A stretch of DNA of 64,000 nucleotides from positions 558,001 to 622,000 of the forward strand of contig NZ_CP116256.1 of assembly GCF_027947575.1 (NCBI RefSeq), read 5' to 3'. The stretch is from Streptomyces rubrogriseus. Lineage in GTDB: Bacteria; Actinomycetota; Actinomycetes; Streptomycetales; Streptomycetaceae. This document shows positions 32,451 through 40,590 of the stretch, in pieces. The notes under the pieces were generated by a model, which ran no database searches, was not told where the DNA came from, and saw only the letters and a list, made by a program, of their open reading frames with translations. Position 1 is the first letter of the stretch, and every line of letters begins with the position of its first letter. The position numbers and the translations under genes are program-made.

Positions 32451-33108
32451 GGTCGCTGTCCTTCACCAGTCCCGCCTCGTACGCGATGATCGCCGCCTGC
32501 ACCCGGTTGCGGACCTCCAACTGGGTGAAGATGGCGCTGACATACGTCTTGATCGTGCCCTCGACCAGGTGCAGCCGCTGCGCGATCTCCGCGTTCGACA
32601 GCCCGGCCCCCAGCATGCCCAGGACCTCCTGCTCCCGCTTGGTCAGCAGCGTCGTGCGCTCCCCCGACACCTCCGAGCGCGGTGAGGGGGCTCGGCGCAG
32701 CTCGGTCATCAGCCGCCGCGCCACCAGCGGGGAGAGGCAGGAGCCGCCGGACGCCACCGCCCGGACGCCGGAGATCAGGTCCCGCGGGTCGGACGCCTTG
32801 AGCAGGAACCCGGCCACGCCCTGGTCCAGGGCCCGTTCGATGTACCGGTCCTCGCCGAAGGTGGTGAGGACGACCACCGCGGTGTCCGGGTTGGTGGTCC
32901 GCATCTCACCCGCGGCCGTCAGGCCGTCCATCTCCGGCATCCGGATGTCGAGCAGGGCCACGTCGGGCCGGTGCTTGCGGGCCAGTTCGACCGCCTCCCG
33001 CCCGTCGGCCGCCTCGGCGACCACCTCGATGCCCGGTTCGGTCGTCAGGATGGAGCGAACCCCGGCCCTGATGATGGTCTCGTCGTCGGCGAGCAGTACG
33101 CGAATCAT
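32440..33108 (-). CDS. absA2: Response regulator AbsA2
   Basis: NarL/LuxR-type response regulator, 222 aa. The receiver domain has Asp54 (ALLDIRMPEMDG) as phosphorylation site, the acidic pair ADDE near residue 8, and a C-terminal LuxR helix-turn-helix (LTKREQEVLGMLGAGLSNAEIAQRL). In S. coelicolor phosphorylated AbsA2 represses CDA and other antibiotic clusters; that is published for the orthologue, not shown here. It lies 18 nt downstream of absA1, with AAGGA before the ATG. The ends of absA2 and hpgT overlap, so read-through of either operon would make RNA complementary to the other. Confidence 0.95.
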   Translation of the reverse strand: MIRVLLADDETIIRAGVRSILTTEPGIEVVAEAADGREAVELARKHRPDVALLDIRMPEMDGLTAAGEMRTTNPDTAVVVLTTFGEDRYIERALDQGVAGFLLKASDPRDLISGVRAVASGGSCLSPLVARRLMTELRRAPSPRSEVSGERTTLLTKREQEVLGMLGAGLSNAEIAQRLHLVEGTIKTYVSAIFTQLEVRNRVQAAIIAYEAGLVKDSDLNR

Positions 33109-33126
33109 CCGATCCTTCCCTGGTGG

Positions 33127-34842
33127 TCAGAGCGTGTCCTTGGCCATGAGGACATCATCCTTGAAGCACAGCCGGTACATGGCGCCGCCGAAGTCGAGCA
33201 GGCCGCTGCTCGCCCGGTAGTACTCGCAGGTCGTGCCGGCCGGGACGGACGGCTCGGAGGTGACCGGCGGCGGCTTCCTGATCCGGCGCTCCGGCAGCGC
33301 GTGCGCCAGCTCGGTGCGGGTCTCGCCCACCCGGATCCGGTCGTAGTCCTCGGGGGCGAGGGACGTGGTCGCCGAGGTGAAGACGTAGAGCCCGCCGAGG
33401 AAGGCCACGATGGCGGCGCCGAGCACCGCCGGGATCAGCGCGGCCCGCCGGGCGTCCCGCCTGATCCGGGCCCTGGTGCGCAGCAGCGCGGCCCGGGAGG
33501 CGCTGCGCCACGGCCCGGCGGGGGCGGGCAGGTCCGCCGCGTCGGCCGCGGCCCGCCCCTCGTTCCCGGCCGTCGCGACCCCGGGCACCGTGCCGTCGCC
33601 CGGGCCACCGGCCGTGCCGTCCCCGTCGGCCAGCCCCGGCGGCTCGGTGGACCGCGACGGCGAGGAGGCGCCGCGCGGCAGCCGCGCGTAGACCTCGAAG
33701 CCGCCCGCGCGCGGGCCGGTGCGCAGCGTGCCGCCCGCGAGCCGGACCCGCTCGTCGAGGCCGATCAGCCCCGACCCGCTCCCGGCCGCCGGAACGCTTC
33801 CGCCCTGCTCCGGCCGCTCGTTGACGACCGACACCACCGTCTCGTCCGCGGTGTGCGTCACCCGTACGTCGATGGGCGCGCCCGGCGCGTGCTTGGCCGC
33901 GTTCGTCAGCGCCTCCTGCACCACCCGGTAGGCCGCGAGGTCGGACAGCAGCGGCGTGCCGGGGCGGTCCCGGGCCCCGTCCTCCTGGAACCGGACCGGC
34001 GTACCGGACCGCTGGAAACGGCGCACGAGCTGGGCGACGGACTCGTCGGCGGGGGTCAGCGACGGATTGGGGTCCTCCCGCAGCAGCCCGATCACCTCGT
34101 GCAGCCGCTCGGTGGCCATCGTGCACCGCTCCCGCAGCTGGCCCACCGACTCCCGGTGCTGGTCCGACAGCCCGGGGGCCAGCTCCAGGCCGCCGGCGAG
34201 CAGGGCCATCACGCTCAGCTCGTGGCCCAGGGAGTCGTGGATGTCCTGCGCGATCCTGGCCCGCTCCTTCATCCTGGCCTGGTCGGCGATGTAGCGCTGG
34301 CGCCACTCCAGTTGCTCGGCGTGCTCCCAGCCGGCGTGGGTCAGCGCGGTGCGCTGGCTCCACCAGTTGCCGGCCCACCAGGGCAGCACACAGGCGACGA
34401 ACTCGGTCATCAGCAGGCTCAGCCAGTCCTTGCTCTGGCCGACGGTGCCCACCAGCAGGAGCCCGGCCACGGCGACACAGAGGAACACCAGGTGCGCGGG
34501 CCACAGCCGGGTCAGTCTGCGGCCCGCGAGGCAGCTCAGCACCACCGTCGCCATGGCCGGCCACAGGTTCGCCCCGAACCACGGATAGAACAGCGTGAGC
34601 AGCGCCGCGAGCAGCAGGGACAGCAGCGGCGCGGTGCGCTGCACCACGACCGCGGCCGCGATGAGCAGACAGGCGGTCAGCCAGGCGACCGGCGCGGTGC
34701 CGAGCGTCCCGGTGGCGAACGCGGAGGGCACGAGCAGTACGAGCAGCAGCACCAGATCGGCGCGCCGGGTGAACGGGCGCTCGGAGCCGAGGACCCGTAC
34801 AAGCGATTCGATTCGTCGGCGCACGGCCTGCCATCGGTGCAT
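33127..34842 (-). CDS. absA1: Sensor histidine kinase AbsA1
   Basis: Membrane sensor kinase of 571 aa, the length expected for AbsA1. About four N-terminal hydrophobic segments (residues 28-155) are followed by a HisKA_3 dimerisation domain with His202 in AQDIHDSLGHELS, an ATPase domain (NAAKHA, GSGLIGLDERV), a low-complexity linker and an unusual fifth hydrophobic segment near the C-terminus (LIPAVLGAAIVAFLGGLYVF) with an outside tail. It controls the phosphorylation of AbsA2, including its dephosphorylation in the published S. coelicolor system. It is divergent from the ABC exporter genes, with 136 bp between. Confidence 0.95.
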   Translation of the reverse strand: MHRWQAVRRRIESLVRVLGSERPFTRRADLVLLLVLLVPSAFATGTLGTAPVAWLTACLLIAAAVVVQRTAPLLSLLLAALLTLFYPWFGANLWPAMATVVLSCLAGRRLTRLWPAHLVFLCVAVAGLLLVGTVGQSKDWLSLLMTEFVACVLPWWAGNWWSQRTALTHAGWEHAEQLEWRQRYIADQARMKERARIAQDIHDSLGHELSVMALLAGGLELAPGLSDQHRESVGQLRERCTMATERLHEVIGLLREDPNPSLTPADESVAQLVRRFQRSGTPVRFQEDGARDRPGTPLLSDLAAYRVVQEALTNAAKHAPGAPIDVRVTHTADETVVSVVNERPEQGGSVPAAGSGSGLIGLDERVRLAGGTLRTGPRAGGFEVYARLPRGASSPSRSTEPPGLADGDGTAGGPGDGTVPGVATAGNEGRAAADAADLPAPAGPWRSASRAALLRTRARIRRDARRAALIPAVLGAAIVAFLGGLYVFTSATTSLAPEDYDRIRVGETRTELAHALPERRIRKPPPVTSEPSVPAGTTCEYYRASSGLLDFGGAMYRLCFKDDVLMAKDTL

Positions 34843-34978
34843 TCCAGCACGCTACAAGAGCGGCCCCGGCCGCCGGATCTGCCGAAAGTCGACTGCGGTC
34901 GTTGCCGATCGCCAGATGTTTCGGGCCCTTGCCTCTCACTAGCGTTGAGGACGTGACTTTGGAAGGAGCCACCAGGCG

Positions 34979-35932
34979 ATGATCACTTTGGACCGACTGA
35001 CCAAGCGGTACGGCGACAAGACGGCCGTCTCGGACCTCTCGTTCGAGATCAATCCGGGAAAGGTCACCGGATTCCTCGGCCCGAACGGCGCGGGAAAGTC
35101 GACGACGATGCGCATGATCGTCGGTCTGGACGCGCCCACCTCGGGGCGGGCCCTGGTGGGCGGCAAGCGTTACGAGGAGCTGCGGCACCCGTTGCGGGAG
35201 GTCGGCGCGCTGCTCGACGCCCGCGCGGGCCACCCCGGCCGTTCGGCCCGGCACCACCTGCTCGGGATGGCCCGCAGCAACGGGATCCCGGCGTCCCGGG
35301 TCGGCGAGGTGCTGGAGACCGTGGGCCTGTCCGAGGTGGCGAACAAGCGCATCGGCTCCTTCTCCCTCGGCATGGGCCAGCGGCTCGGCATCGCGGCCGC
35401 CCTGCTGGGCGACCCCAAGGTGCTGCTCTTCGACGAGCCGGTCAACGGACTGGACCCGGACGGCGTGCGCTGGGTCCGCGAGCTGATGCGGTCCCTCGCG
35501 GCGGAGGGCAGGACGATCTTCGTGTCCAGTCACCTGATGAGCGAGATGCAGGAGACCGCCGACCACCTCCTGGTCATCGGGCGCGGAAAGATCATCGCCG
35601 ACGCGCCGATCGAGGAGGTCATCGCGGGCAGCTCGCTGAACGCCGTACGGGTGCGGACCCCGCAGCCCGACGTGCTCAGGCGGGAACTGCTGGAGTCCGG
35701 GCTGCGCGTCGAGCCGAACGCGGACTCCGCGCCCGACGAACTCCTCGTCGTCGGCGGAACCCTGGAGGAGATCGGCGACCTCGCCTTCCACCACCGCGTT
35801 CCGATCCACGAACTCAGCATGCGCAAGGCCAGCCTGGAACAGGCGTACATGGAACTCACCGCCGCGAGCGTGGAGTACGGCTCTCCCGCGCTCTCCCAGG
35901 TCACCGAAGTCCCGGACCACCAGAAGGCGTAA
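34979..35932 (+). CDS. ABC transporter ATP-binding protein
   Basis: ATPase subunit, 317 aa, of a DrrA-like drug exporter. Walker A GPNGAGKST is at residues 34-42, signature SLGMGQ at 129-134, and Walker B VLLFDEP at 148-154, with the C-terminal extension usual in this group. GGAAGGAG lies about 10 nt before the ATG. The membrane partner starts 6 nt after its stop. Placed between absA1 and the rest of the CDA cluster, it is a likely CDA exporter or self-resistance pump (counterpart of SCO3224). Substrate is inference from context. Confidence 0.9.
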   Translation: MITLDRLTKRYGDKTAVSDLSFEINPGKVTGFLGPNGAGKSTTMRMIVGLDAPTSGRALVGGKRYEELRHPLREVGALLDARAGHPGRSARHHLLGMARSNGIPASRVGEVLETVGLSEVANKRIGSFSLGMGQRLGIAAALLGDPKVLLFDEPVNGLDPDGVRWVRELMRSLAAEGRTIFVSSHLMSEMQETADHLLVIGRGKIIADAPIEEVIAGSSLNAVRVRTPQPDVLRRELLESGLRVEPNADSAPDELLVVGGTLEEIGDLAFHHRVPIHELSMRKASLEQAYMELTAASVEYGSPALSQVTEVPDHQKA

Positions 35933-35938
35933 CTGGAT

Positions 35939-36733
35939 ATGACTACTACAACCGTCCCCAAGCTCGTCGGTCCCGTGAAGGGCGGCGGCTTCAAGGGTGC
36001 CGTCGCGTTCGAGTGGACCAAGTTCTGGAGCGTGCGGGCCACCTGGTGGAACCTGGCCGTCGGCCTGCTGCTCACCGTTGGCTTCGCCGCCATGGTCGGC
36101 GCCTCCGCCGACGCCAGCGCGAAGAAGGGCGTCGACGTCACGATGCCCGCCCCGCACCACGCCTCGCAGGCCTTCCTCATCTCCCAGCTGACCATCGTGG
36201 TCCTCGCCACCCTCGCCCTCACCAGCGAGTACTCCAGCGGCTCGATCCGCACCACGCTGCAGAGCGTGCCCGCGCGCGGCCGGATGCTGCGCTCCAAGAC
36301 CCTGGTCGTCACCGCCGTCGTGGTCGCCGCGGGCTTCGTCTTCAGCCTGCTGGGCACCATGGTGGCCGCGCCCCTGATGGGCCACTACGGCGACTACAGC
36401 AGCGGCCAGCTGTTCGGCACCGCGCTCGGCGCCGGGGTCTACCTCGCCCTCCTCGCCGTCATGGCCATCGGGCTCGGCACCGTCCTGCGCAGCGCCGCGG
36501 GCACCATCACGACCCTCATCATGGTCCTGCTCGCGCTGCCCCAGCTGATGGGCGTCGTCGGCGCCAAGTGGCTGGAGACCGCCTCGGACTACATGCCGAG
36601 CGTCGCCGGTACCGTCCTGCTGACCCAGGACAGCGACCCCTACGGCGCCGGCACCGCGCTGCTGGTCCTCCTGCTGTGGGCCCTGGCCGCCTACGCCGCC
36701 GGCACCGCGGTGCTGCGCCGCCGCGACGCCTGA
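35939..36733 (+). CDS. ABC transporter permease
   Basis: Integral membrane subunit, 264 aa, with six hydrophobic segments, for example WWNLAVGLLLTVGFAAMVGA near residue 37 and LVLLLWALAAYAAGTAVL at the C-terminus. It belongs to the ABC-2 type family that pairs with DrrA-like ATPases. It sits 6 nt behind its ATPase gene with no strong Shine-Dalgarno of its own, so it is probably coupled. A terminator hairpin follows at 36758-36790. It probably works in CDA export or immunity (counterpart of SCO3223). Confidence 0.9.
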   Translation: MTTTTVPKLVGPVKGGGFKGAVAFEWTKFWSVRATWWNLAVGLLLTVGFAAMVGASADASAKKGVDVTMPAPHHASQAFLISQLTIVVLATLALTSEYSSGSIRTTLQSVPARGRMLRSKTLVVTAVVVAAGFVFSLLGTMVAAPLMGHYGDYSSGQLFGTALGAGVYLALLAVMAIGLGTVLRSAAGTITTLIMVLLALPQLMGVVGAKWLETASDYMPSVAGTVLLTQDSDPYGAGTALLVLLLWALAAYAAGTAVLRRRDA

Positions 36734-36757
36734 CCCGCCGCTCGTCCGGGCTCCCCA

Positions 36758-36790
36758 GGGGCCGTGCTCCGGCTGCCGGAGTGCGGCCCC
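36758..36790 (+). terminator. Terminator of the ABC exporter operon
   Basis: Inverted repeat GGGGCCGTGCTCCGG-CTG-CCGGAGTGCGGCCCC 24 nt after the permease stop. The stem is about 15 bp with one mismatch and a 3-nt loop, and has no clear U tract, which is common in Streptomyces. Confidence 0.75.
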
Positions 36791-36832
36791 TTCGTCGATA
36801 CCGGTGCGATAAGGGGCCCATAGCGGGCCCAG

Positions 36833-36872
36833 CCAAGGTGGTGGAGCCGTATCCGCCCCCCCACCTTGGAGG
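36833..36872 (+). promoter_or_regulatory. Hairpin covering the ribosome-binding site of the phospholipase gene
   Basis: CCAAGGTGG (36833-36841) and CCACCTTGG (36861-36869) form a perfect 9-bp stem. It extends to 12 bp with one mismatch, leaving a 13-nt loop. The 3' arm contains the first two bases of the Shine-Dalgarno GGAGG (36868-36872) for the GTG at 36879. It could hold translation low until opened, or be a protein-binding operator. Confidence 0.55.
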
Positions 36873-36878
36873 CCGCCC

Positions 36879-37334
36879 GTGCGCACCACCACCAGGACCC
36901 GGACCACGCTCGCCGCCGTCGGTGCGGCGCTCGCCCTCGGCGTCGCCGCCGCGCCCGCCCAGGCGGCCCCCGCGGACAAGCCCCAGGTACTCGCCTCCTT
37001 CACCCAGACCAGCGCGTCCAGCCAGAACGCCTGGATCGCGGCCAACCGGAACCAGTCCGCCTGGGCCGCCTACGAGTTCGACTGGTCCACGGACCTGTGC
37101 ACCCAGGCGCCCGACAACCCCTTCGGCTTCCCGTTCAACACGGCCTGCGCGCGCCACGACTTCGGATACCGCAACTACAAGGCGGCGGGCAGCTTCGACG
37201 CCAACAAGAGCCGCATCGACAGCGCCTTCTACGAGGACATGAAGCGCGTCTGCACCGGCTACACCGGCGAGAAGAACACGGCCTGCAACAGCACCGCCTG
37301 GACGTACTACCAGGCCGTCAAGATCTTCGGCTGA
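36879..37334 (+). CDS. Secreted phospholipase A2
   Basis: Small secreted calcium-dependent lipase of 151 aa that releases a fatty acid from the sn-2 position of phospholipids. The signal peptide covers about residues 1-30 (MRTTTRTRTTLAAVGAALAL, then APAQAA). The catalytic pair His93-Asp94 lies in CARHDFGYRNY, and four cysteines flank it (FxxDLC, TAC, KRVC, TAC). It belongs to the prokaryotic PLA2 family known from Streptomyces violaceoruber. GTG start with GGAGG 6 nt upstream, partly in a hairpin. Counterpart of SCO3222. A role in CDA is unknown; both the enzyme class and the antibiotic use calcium and membranes. Confidence 0.9.
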   Translation: MRTTTRTRTTLAAVGAALALGVAAAPAQAAPADKPQVLASFTQTSASSQNAWIAANRNQSAWAAYEFDWSTDLCTQAPDNPFGFPFNTACARHDFGYRNYKAAGSFDANKSRIDSAFYEDMKRVCTGYTGEKNTACNSTAWTYYQAVKIFG

Positions 37335-37360
37335 GCCGAGCCGAGCCGACCGAGCCTGCC

Positions 37361-37400
37361 GAGCAGAGCTGAGCCGAGCAGAGCAGAGCTGAGCCGGGCA
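37361..37400 (+). repeat. Two 20-bp tandem repeats rich in GAGCC/GAGCA
   Basis: Units at 37361-37380 and 37381-37400 differ at one base. They are preceded by shorter GAGCC-type repeats from 37333. The stretch sits between the phospholipase stop and the prephenate dehydrogenase start. Its function is unknown; it may be slippage sequence, and no clear hairpin is seen. Confidence 0.75.
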
Positions 37401-37437
37401 GGGCAGCGCGGGCCCCGGGCCGAGGAGGGGAAGACGC

Positions 37438-38292
37438 ATGCGCAGCGTCGTCATCGTGGGCGCCGGTGTGATCGGCCGCTCCGTCGGGCTCGCCCTGCGG
37501 CGGCACGGCGTGACCACGTACCTGACCGACGCCGACCCCGAGGCGGCGCTGGCGGGCGAACGCTGCGGGGCGGGCTTCGCGGCACCGCCGCCGCGGCAGG
37601 CCGACATCGCGGTGCTCGCGGTGCCGCCCGACCAGGTCGCGCCGGTGCTCGCCGAGCACCAGAAGCTCGGCACGGCCCGCTGCTACACCGACGTCTCCGG
37701 CGTCAAGGTGCGGCTGCACCGGGAGGTCAGGGCGCACGGCTGCGACCTGACCTCCCTGGTCAGCGGCGCCCCCGTGGTCGGCGGCAGCGGCCCGGTCCAG
37801 GCCCGCGCCGACCTCTTCGACGGCAGGCCCTGGGCCCTCACGCCCACCGAGGCCACCGGGAACCTCGCCCTGAACTGCGCGCTGGAACTGGTCGCGCTGT
37901 GCGGGGCGGTCTCGGTGCTGCTGGACCCCGAGACCCACGACCGCGCCGTGGCCCTCGTCTCGCACGCCCCGCACCTGGTCGCGAGCCTGGTCGCCGCGCG
38001 GCTGCTCGGCGGCGACGAGTCGGCCGTACGGCTGGCCGGTCAGGACCTGCGGGACGTCACCAGGACCGCGGACGCCAACCCGGAACGCTGGGCCCGCATC
38101 CTGACCGCCAACGCCGGTCCCGTCGCCGACCAGTTGGACGACTGGGCGGCCGAGGCGCAGGCGATGGCCCGCGAACTGAGGGACGCCGCCCGGTCCGGGG
38201 ACACCGACGGCCCGGTCCGGCTGCGGGAGACCCTGCGCTTCGGCGTGGCCGGACGCGCCCGCATCCGGGAGCCGCACACACCCTCGCCCTGA
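37438..38292 (+). CDS. Prephenate dehydrogenase
   Basis: NAD(P)-dependent oxidoreductase of 284 aa that converts prephenate to 4-hydroxyphenylpyruvate. The N-terminal Rossmann motif is VVIVGAGVIGRSVGLALRRHG, and the C-terminal prephenate dehydrogenase helical domain contains DRAVALVSHAPHLVASLVAARL. GAGGAGGGG precedes the ATG. Counterpart of SCO3221. Its product is the substrate of HmaS, so the second tyrA-type gene raises precursor for hydroxyphenylglycine (and tyrosine as amino donor for HpgT). The gene starts about 100 bp after the phospholipase. Confidence 0.92.
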   Translation: MRSVVIVGAGVIGRSVGLALRRHGVTTYLTDADPEAALAGERCGAGFAAPPPRQADIAVLAVPPDQVAPVLAEHQKLGTARCYTDVSGVKVRLHREVRAHGCDLTSLVSGAPVVGGSGPVQARADLFDGRPWALTPTEATGNLALNCALELVALCGAVSVLLDPETHDRAVALVSHAPHLVASLVAARLLGGDESAVRLAGQDLRDVTRTADANPERWARILTANAGPVADQLDDWAAEAQAMARELRDAARSGDTDGPVRLRETLRFGVAGRARIREPHTPSP

Positions 38293-38382
38293 GCCGCGGG
38301 GCGGCGGACCGCCGCGGCCCCGGCACCCCGAGGATCCGCGCCACCACCGTCATCCGGCACCACCGATGGAAAGGACACGACC

Positions 38383-38811
38383 ATGCGTGGAATCCTGCGC
38401 GCCACGGCGCTCACCGCGGCGATCGGCGCGGTCGCCCTGCTCCCGACGACGGCCGCCTCCGCCGCGCCCGCCGGGCCCGCGGCCTCCGGCTGTGTCACGG
38501 ACAGCGAGACCGAGGACTTCGGCCGGGGCGAGATCACCGTCTGCGTCGAGGACGGCGAGGTACGGGTGACCGGCCACGTCGAGGACCTCAAGCCCGGCGG
38601 CCCCTTCAACGGAGGGGACTCCGGCTGCGTGGGCTGGTGGATCGACTGGGAGACGGAGTCCGGGCCCGACTCCAGCACCAGCACCCTGGCCTGCCCGCAC
38701 TTCACCGACAAGCCCTACGTCGAGTTCGACTACGACCCGACCGAGTCGGAGTACGGCCCCAAGAACGTCACGGGCGTGGCGGACACCCACCTCACGATGG
38801 TCTTCATGTGA
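38383..38811 (+). CDS. Small secreted protein with four cysteines, function unknown
   Basis: Protein of 142 aa with a clear signal peptide (MRGILRATALTAAIGAVALL, then PTTAASAA). The mature part of about 112 residues is acidic and has four cysteines (SGC, TVC, SGC, LAC), suitable for two disulfides, and many beta-strand-like segments. I recognise no family; it matches the position of SCO3220. GGAAAGGA precedes the ATG. A strong terminator follows at 38829-38855. Its place in the CDA cluster suggests a possible extracellular role, with no direct evidence. Confidence 0.8.
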   Translation: MRGILRATALTAAIGAVALLPTTAASAAPAGPAASGCVTDSETEDFGRGEITVCVEDGEVRVTGHVEDLKPGGPFNGGDSGCVGWWIDWETESGPDSSTSTLACPHFTDKPYVEFDYDPTESEYGPKNVTGVADTHLTMVFM

Positions 38812-38828
38812 CGGTCCCGCCCGCGCGC

Positions 38829-38855
38829 CCGGCCCTGTCGAAAGGACAGGGCCGG
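38829..38855 (+). terminator. Rho-independent-like terminator after the small secreted protein gene
   Basis: CCGGCCCTGTC and GACAGGGCCGG form a perfect 11-bp stem with the loop GAAAG, 17 nt after the stop at 38811. Confidence 0.85.
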
Positions 38856-39018
38856 CCCGCCCGGCGGACGACGGAAGTCCAGGCGCTTCACCGTCCGGCC
38901 CACGAAGATCGCATCCACTTGCGGTGACCAAGGTGATGAAACCGCCGTTGCCGCTTTCACCTCGTGTTTCCCGCTCCTAGCGTGATCGGTGTCCCTGCTT
39001 CCGACGAAGTGAGCGCTG

Positions 39019-40194
39019 ATGCCGAACGTGATGGGAGCCGGTCGTCCGGCGCACCGGTGTGCCACCCTCGTGGCGGCCCTGCTGCTGGCCCTCGTGCCCT
39101 TCGGCGCGGGCGCCCCCGGCACGGCAGCCGCGCGGGCCGCGCCGGCCGCCGACGCCGCGTGGACCGCGTCCGCCGTGCCCGCGCCGACCGGCGCCCTGCC
39201 GGTCGGCGTGCGCACCGCGCACCTGCGCGACACCTCCCGGCGCGACCCCTGGAACCCCGACCGGTACCGCGAACTGGCCCTCTCGCTCTGGTACCCGGCG
39301 CTGCCCTCGCGGGCGCCGCGCGCCTCGTACGTCACGGCCCGGGAGTCGGCGCTGATCCTGCGCTTCCACCGGGTCGAGGGCGTGCCCGACGACCTGCTCG
39401 CGCGTATCCGCGTGCACGCCCGCACGGCCCCGCCGCCGCTGCCGGCGCCCGCCCGCGGGCTGCCCCTGGTCCTGCTCTCGCCGGGCTTCGCGCTGCCCCG
39501 CTCGTCGCTGACCGGGCTCGCCGAGGAGCTGGCGAGCCGCGGGTACGCCGTCGCCGCGGTCGACCACGCCTACGAGGCCCCGGCCATCAGCCACCCCGAC
39601 GGCCGCGTGACCGGCTGCCTGGCCTGCCGACGGCAGCCGGAGGGCGCACGGGTCGCCGCCACCCGCGCCGCGGACCTCCGCTTCGTGCGCGAGCGGCTGC
39701 TGCGGTCGCCGGGCGCCGTGGGGCTGCCGCGGCTCGACCCGTCGCGGGTGGCGGTGGTGGGCCACTCGATGGGCGGCGCCGCCGCCTTCGAGGCGCTGCG
39801 CACCGACGCCGGCTTCGCCGCCGCGGCCGACCTGGACGGCACCGTCCACACCGGCGGCAGGAGCCGGGTGGACCGGCCGTTCCTGCTGCTCGGCGCGGGC
39901 GAACACGGCCGGCCCGGCGCCGACCCCACCTGGCAGCGGGCCTGGCGGGACCTGTCGGGACCGCGCCGCTGGCTGTCGGTGCGGGGCGCCGGGCACCTGT
40001 CCTTCACCGACTACGCCCGGCTCCTCGAACGCACCGGCACGGCGGGCGAGGAGGTCACGCTCGGCGCGGCCGACGCCGGGCGCGTCACCAGGGAGCTGGT
40101 GGTGGCCTTCCTCGACGAACGGCTGCGGCGGTACGGCCCCCGCCTCGACACCGCCGCCCGGCAGGACCCGGAGGTGCTCGTTCACGGACGCTGA
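39019..40194 (+). CDS. Secreted lipase / PAF-acetylhydrolase-like esterase
   Basis: Alpha/beta hydrolase of 391 aa, exported by an N-terminal signal (residues 1 to about 40, hydrophobic core LVAALLLALVPFGAGAPG). The nucleophile elbow is GHSMGG with Ser250; likely partners are Asp271 or Asp273 (ADLDGTV) and His326 (GAGHLSF). The overall layout resembles platelet-activating-factor acetylhydrolase type II enzymes. The ATG at 39019 is used; an ATG at 39031 is possible and the ribosome site is weak. Counterpart of SCO3219. It could act on lipids or on acylated peptides; substrate unknown. Confidence 0.87.
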   Translation: MPNVMGAGRPAHRCATLVAALLLALVPFGAGAPGTAAARAAPAADAAWTASAVPAPTGALPVGVRTAHLRDTSRRDPWNPDRYRELALSLWYPALPSRAPRASYVTARESALILRFHRVEGVPDDLLARIRVHARTAPPPLPAPARGLPLVLLSPGFALPRSSLTGLAEELASRGYAVAAVDHAYEAPAISHPDGRVTGCLACRRQPEGARVAATRAADLRFVRERLLRSPGAVGLPRLDPSRVAVVGHSMGGAAAFEALRTDAGFAAAADLDGTVHTGGRSRVDRPFLLLGAGEHGRPGADPTWQRAWRDLSGPRRWLSVRGAGHLSFTDYARLLERTGTAGEEVTLGAADAGRVTRELVVAFLDERLRRYGPRLDTAARQDPEVLVHGR

Positions 40195-40205
40195 GCGGCC
40201 CGTGG

Positions 40206-40248
40206 GAAAACGGATCGATATCGGAAGGAAAGACGGTCTCAGTACCTT
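40206..40248 (+). promoter_or_regulatory. Shared 43-nt promoter element upstream of the MbtH gene
   Basis: The 19-nt box GAAAACGGATCGATATCGG (40206-40224) is followed by exactly 18 nt and TACCTT (40243-40248), then a leader of about 60 nt. The layout is the same as upstream of hmaS and glmT. It contains the palindrome CGATATCG. Confidence 0.6.
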
Positions 40249-40316
40249 GACCGGGGTCGGCAGGGTCCGCGACCCGCGCAGAGTCTCCAGCCCGACGCTC
40301 CCGGAAGGAATGCGAC

Positions 40317-40532
40317 GTGACCAATCCGTTCGAAGACGCAGACGGCCGCTATCTCGTGCTGGTCAATGATGAGGGGCAGCACTCGCTGTGGCCGTCCTTC
40401 GTGGACGTGCCCGCCGGGTGGACGGTCGCCCTCGGCGAGTCCGACCGGGAGGCGTGCCTGGAGTACGTGGAGAAGAACTGGACCGACATGCGGCCCAGGA
40501 GCCTCGTGGAGGCGATGAGCACCGGCAACTGA
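40317..40532 (+). CDS. MbtH-like protein
   Basis: Small cytoplasmic partner of NRPS adenylation domains, 71 aa. It shows the family signature: NPFED near the start, then the [10 protein letters not shown] and VPAGW motifs, and NWTDMRP near the end. MbtH proteins bind A domains and are often needed for their folding or activity, so it probably serves the Cda synthetases. Start GTG at 40317 with GGAAGGA upstream. It has its own promoter element and ends at a bidirectional terminator shared with cdaR. Counterpart of SCO3218. Confidence 0.95.
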   Translation: MTNPFEDADGRYLVLVNDEGQHSLWPSFVDVPAGWTVALGESDREACLEYVEKNWTDMRPRSLVEAMSTGN

Positions 40533-40539
40533 CCGGACA

Positions 40540-40579
40540 CGACGGCCCGTACGCTCCCGGCGGGGCGTACGGGCCGTCG
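40540..40579. terminator. Bidirectional terminator between the MbtH gene and cdaR
   Basis: Perfect 14-bp inverted repeat CGACGGCCCGTACG / CGTACGGGCCGTCG with a 12-nt loop, between two convergent genes (stops at 40532 and 40591). Confidence 0.9.
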
Positions 40580-40590
40580 CCGTCTCCGGC

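Noticed and set aside
36791..36826. A fourth copy of the shared promoter box before the phospholipase gene (TCGATACCGG then TAGCGG)
   Set aside because: Only the short TCGATA core matches; the upstream GAWAAC part is absent and the spacing is off by two bases.
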